Positions 5,141-5,221 of a DNA stretch of 5,221 nt are shown in pieces. The stretch's first letter is position 1; each line of letters starts with the position of its first letter. Source of the stretch: Candidatus Scatosoma pullistercoris. Its GTDB lineage: Bacteria > Bacillota > Clostridia > Christensenellales > Borkfalkiaceae. Made by a program: the position numbers and the translations under genes. The stretch lies in contig DVMZ01000036.1 in assembly GCA_018714725.1 (NCBI GenBank), positions 1 to 5,221 on the forward strand, given 5' to 3'. The notes under the pieces are model-generated. The model did not search any database. It saw only the letters and a program-made list of their open reading frames with translations, and was not told the origin of the DNA.

Positions 5141-5221
5141 TCGCTCGCTTTCGTCAAGCAGTTGTTCAATATTCTTTTAATTCCGGCGTTCCTGCCGCCG
5201 TTCGCCGTTTCAATGTGTCTC
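5122..5221 (+). CDS. Transposase N-terminus, IS481/IS3-like (partial)
   Basis: The frame opens with ATG at 5122 and runs off the window after 33 codons, starting MNTISQIARFRQAVVQYSFN and continuing through a helix-turn-helix-like GVPAAVRRFNVS. This start resembles the DNA-binding N-terminus of clostridial IS481/IS3-type transposases that continue into an rve/DDE integrase core; the core itself is not in view, so family and intactness are unproven. A GAGG at 5108-5111 lies about 10 nt before the ATG. No convincing -35/-10 pair stands out, although A/T-rich candidates exist between 5010 and 5045. Confidence 0.7.
   Translation, partial: MNTISQIARFRQAVVQYSFNSGVPAAVRRFNVS

Larger units (their letters stand above)
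4981..5221 (+). mobile_element. Left end of an insertion sequence (partial)
   Basis: From about 4981 the sequence becomes markedly A/T-rich compared with everything to its left, and it leads into a transposase start at 5122. The exact terminus cannot be fixed because the right end is outside the window. TG dinucleotides at 4981 and 5027 are both possible ends for an IS3/IS481-like element, and no target-site duplication can be checked. Two interleaved inverted repeats (5048-5121 and 5067-5140) lie inside it. Confidence 0.6.

Noticed and set aside
1..5221. Search for tRNA, rRNA, CRISPR arrays or a known riboswitch
   Set aside because: I saw no cloverleaf with a T-loop motif, no regularly spaced direct repeats and no riboswitch consensus that I recognise. 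By eye this cannot exclude a divergent small RNA.

Overview
The window looks like a chromosomal stretch of a moderately GC-rich bacterium, most likely an anaerobic Bacillota/Clostridia-type organism. The grounds are strong GGAGG ribosome binding sites, a maturase whose cysteine spacing follows the clostridial anaerobic sulfatase-maturating enzymes almost residue for residue, and a Csp and transposase N-terminus of a clostridial flavour. This assignment is inference; there is no rRNA or other marker gene.

Layout from left to right. At 1-67 (minus) lies the possible start of an unrecognised gene that runs off the edge. A cold-shock protein gene (299-511, minus) has its own terminator at 178-214, a near-consensus extended -10 promoter at 643-671 and a leader of about 125 nt with two conspicuous stem-loops. 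Back to back with it, a second near-consensus promoter (723-751, plus) drives uppP (847-1695), the undecaprenyl-diphosphate phosphatase that recycles the lipid carrier of cell-wall synthesis. A GC-rich hairpin sits at the very start of that transcript. A perfect inverted repeat with 20-nt arms (1755-1800), carrying a T-run in both directions, ends uppP and the convergent operon that follows.

The minus-strand operon reads from right to left: promoter 4950-4978, a leader of about 208 nt, a Cys-type sulfatase (3272-4735), then an anaerobic sulfatase-maturating radical SAM/SPASM enzyme (1910-3061). The two genes form a functional pair: the maturase converts the active-site Cys of the CxPSR motif to formylglycine without oxygen. 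The sulfatase has no visible signal peptide, so it probably desulfates an imported substrate inside the cell. The substrate cannot be read from the sequence.

The right end (about 4981-5221) turns A/T-rich and holds the left end of an insertion sequence with the first 33 codons of a helix-turn-helix/DDE-type transposase. Around its start codon two inverted repeats are interleaved in A-B-A'-B' order. This and the csp leader are the most interesting non-coding structures here. I see no clear new multi-gene system.
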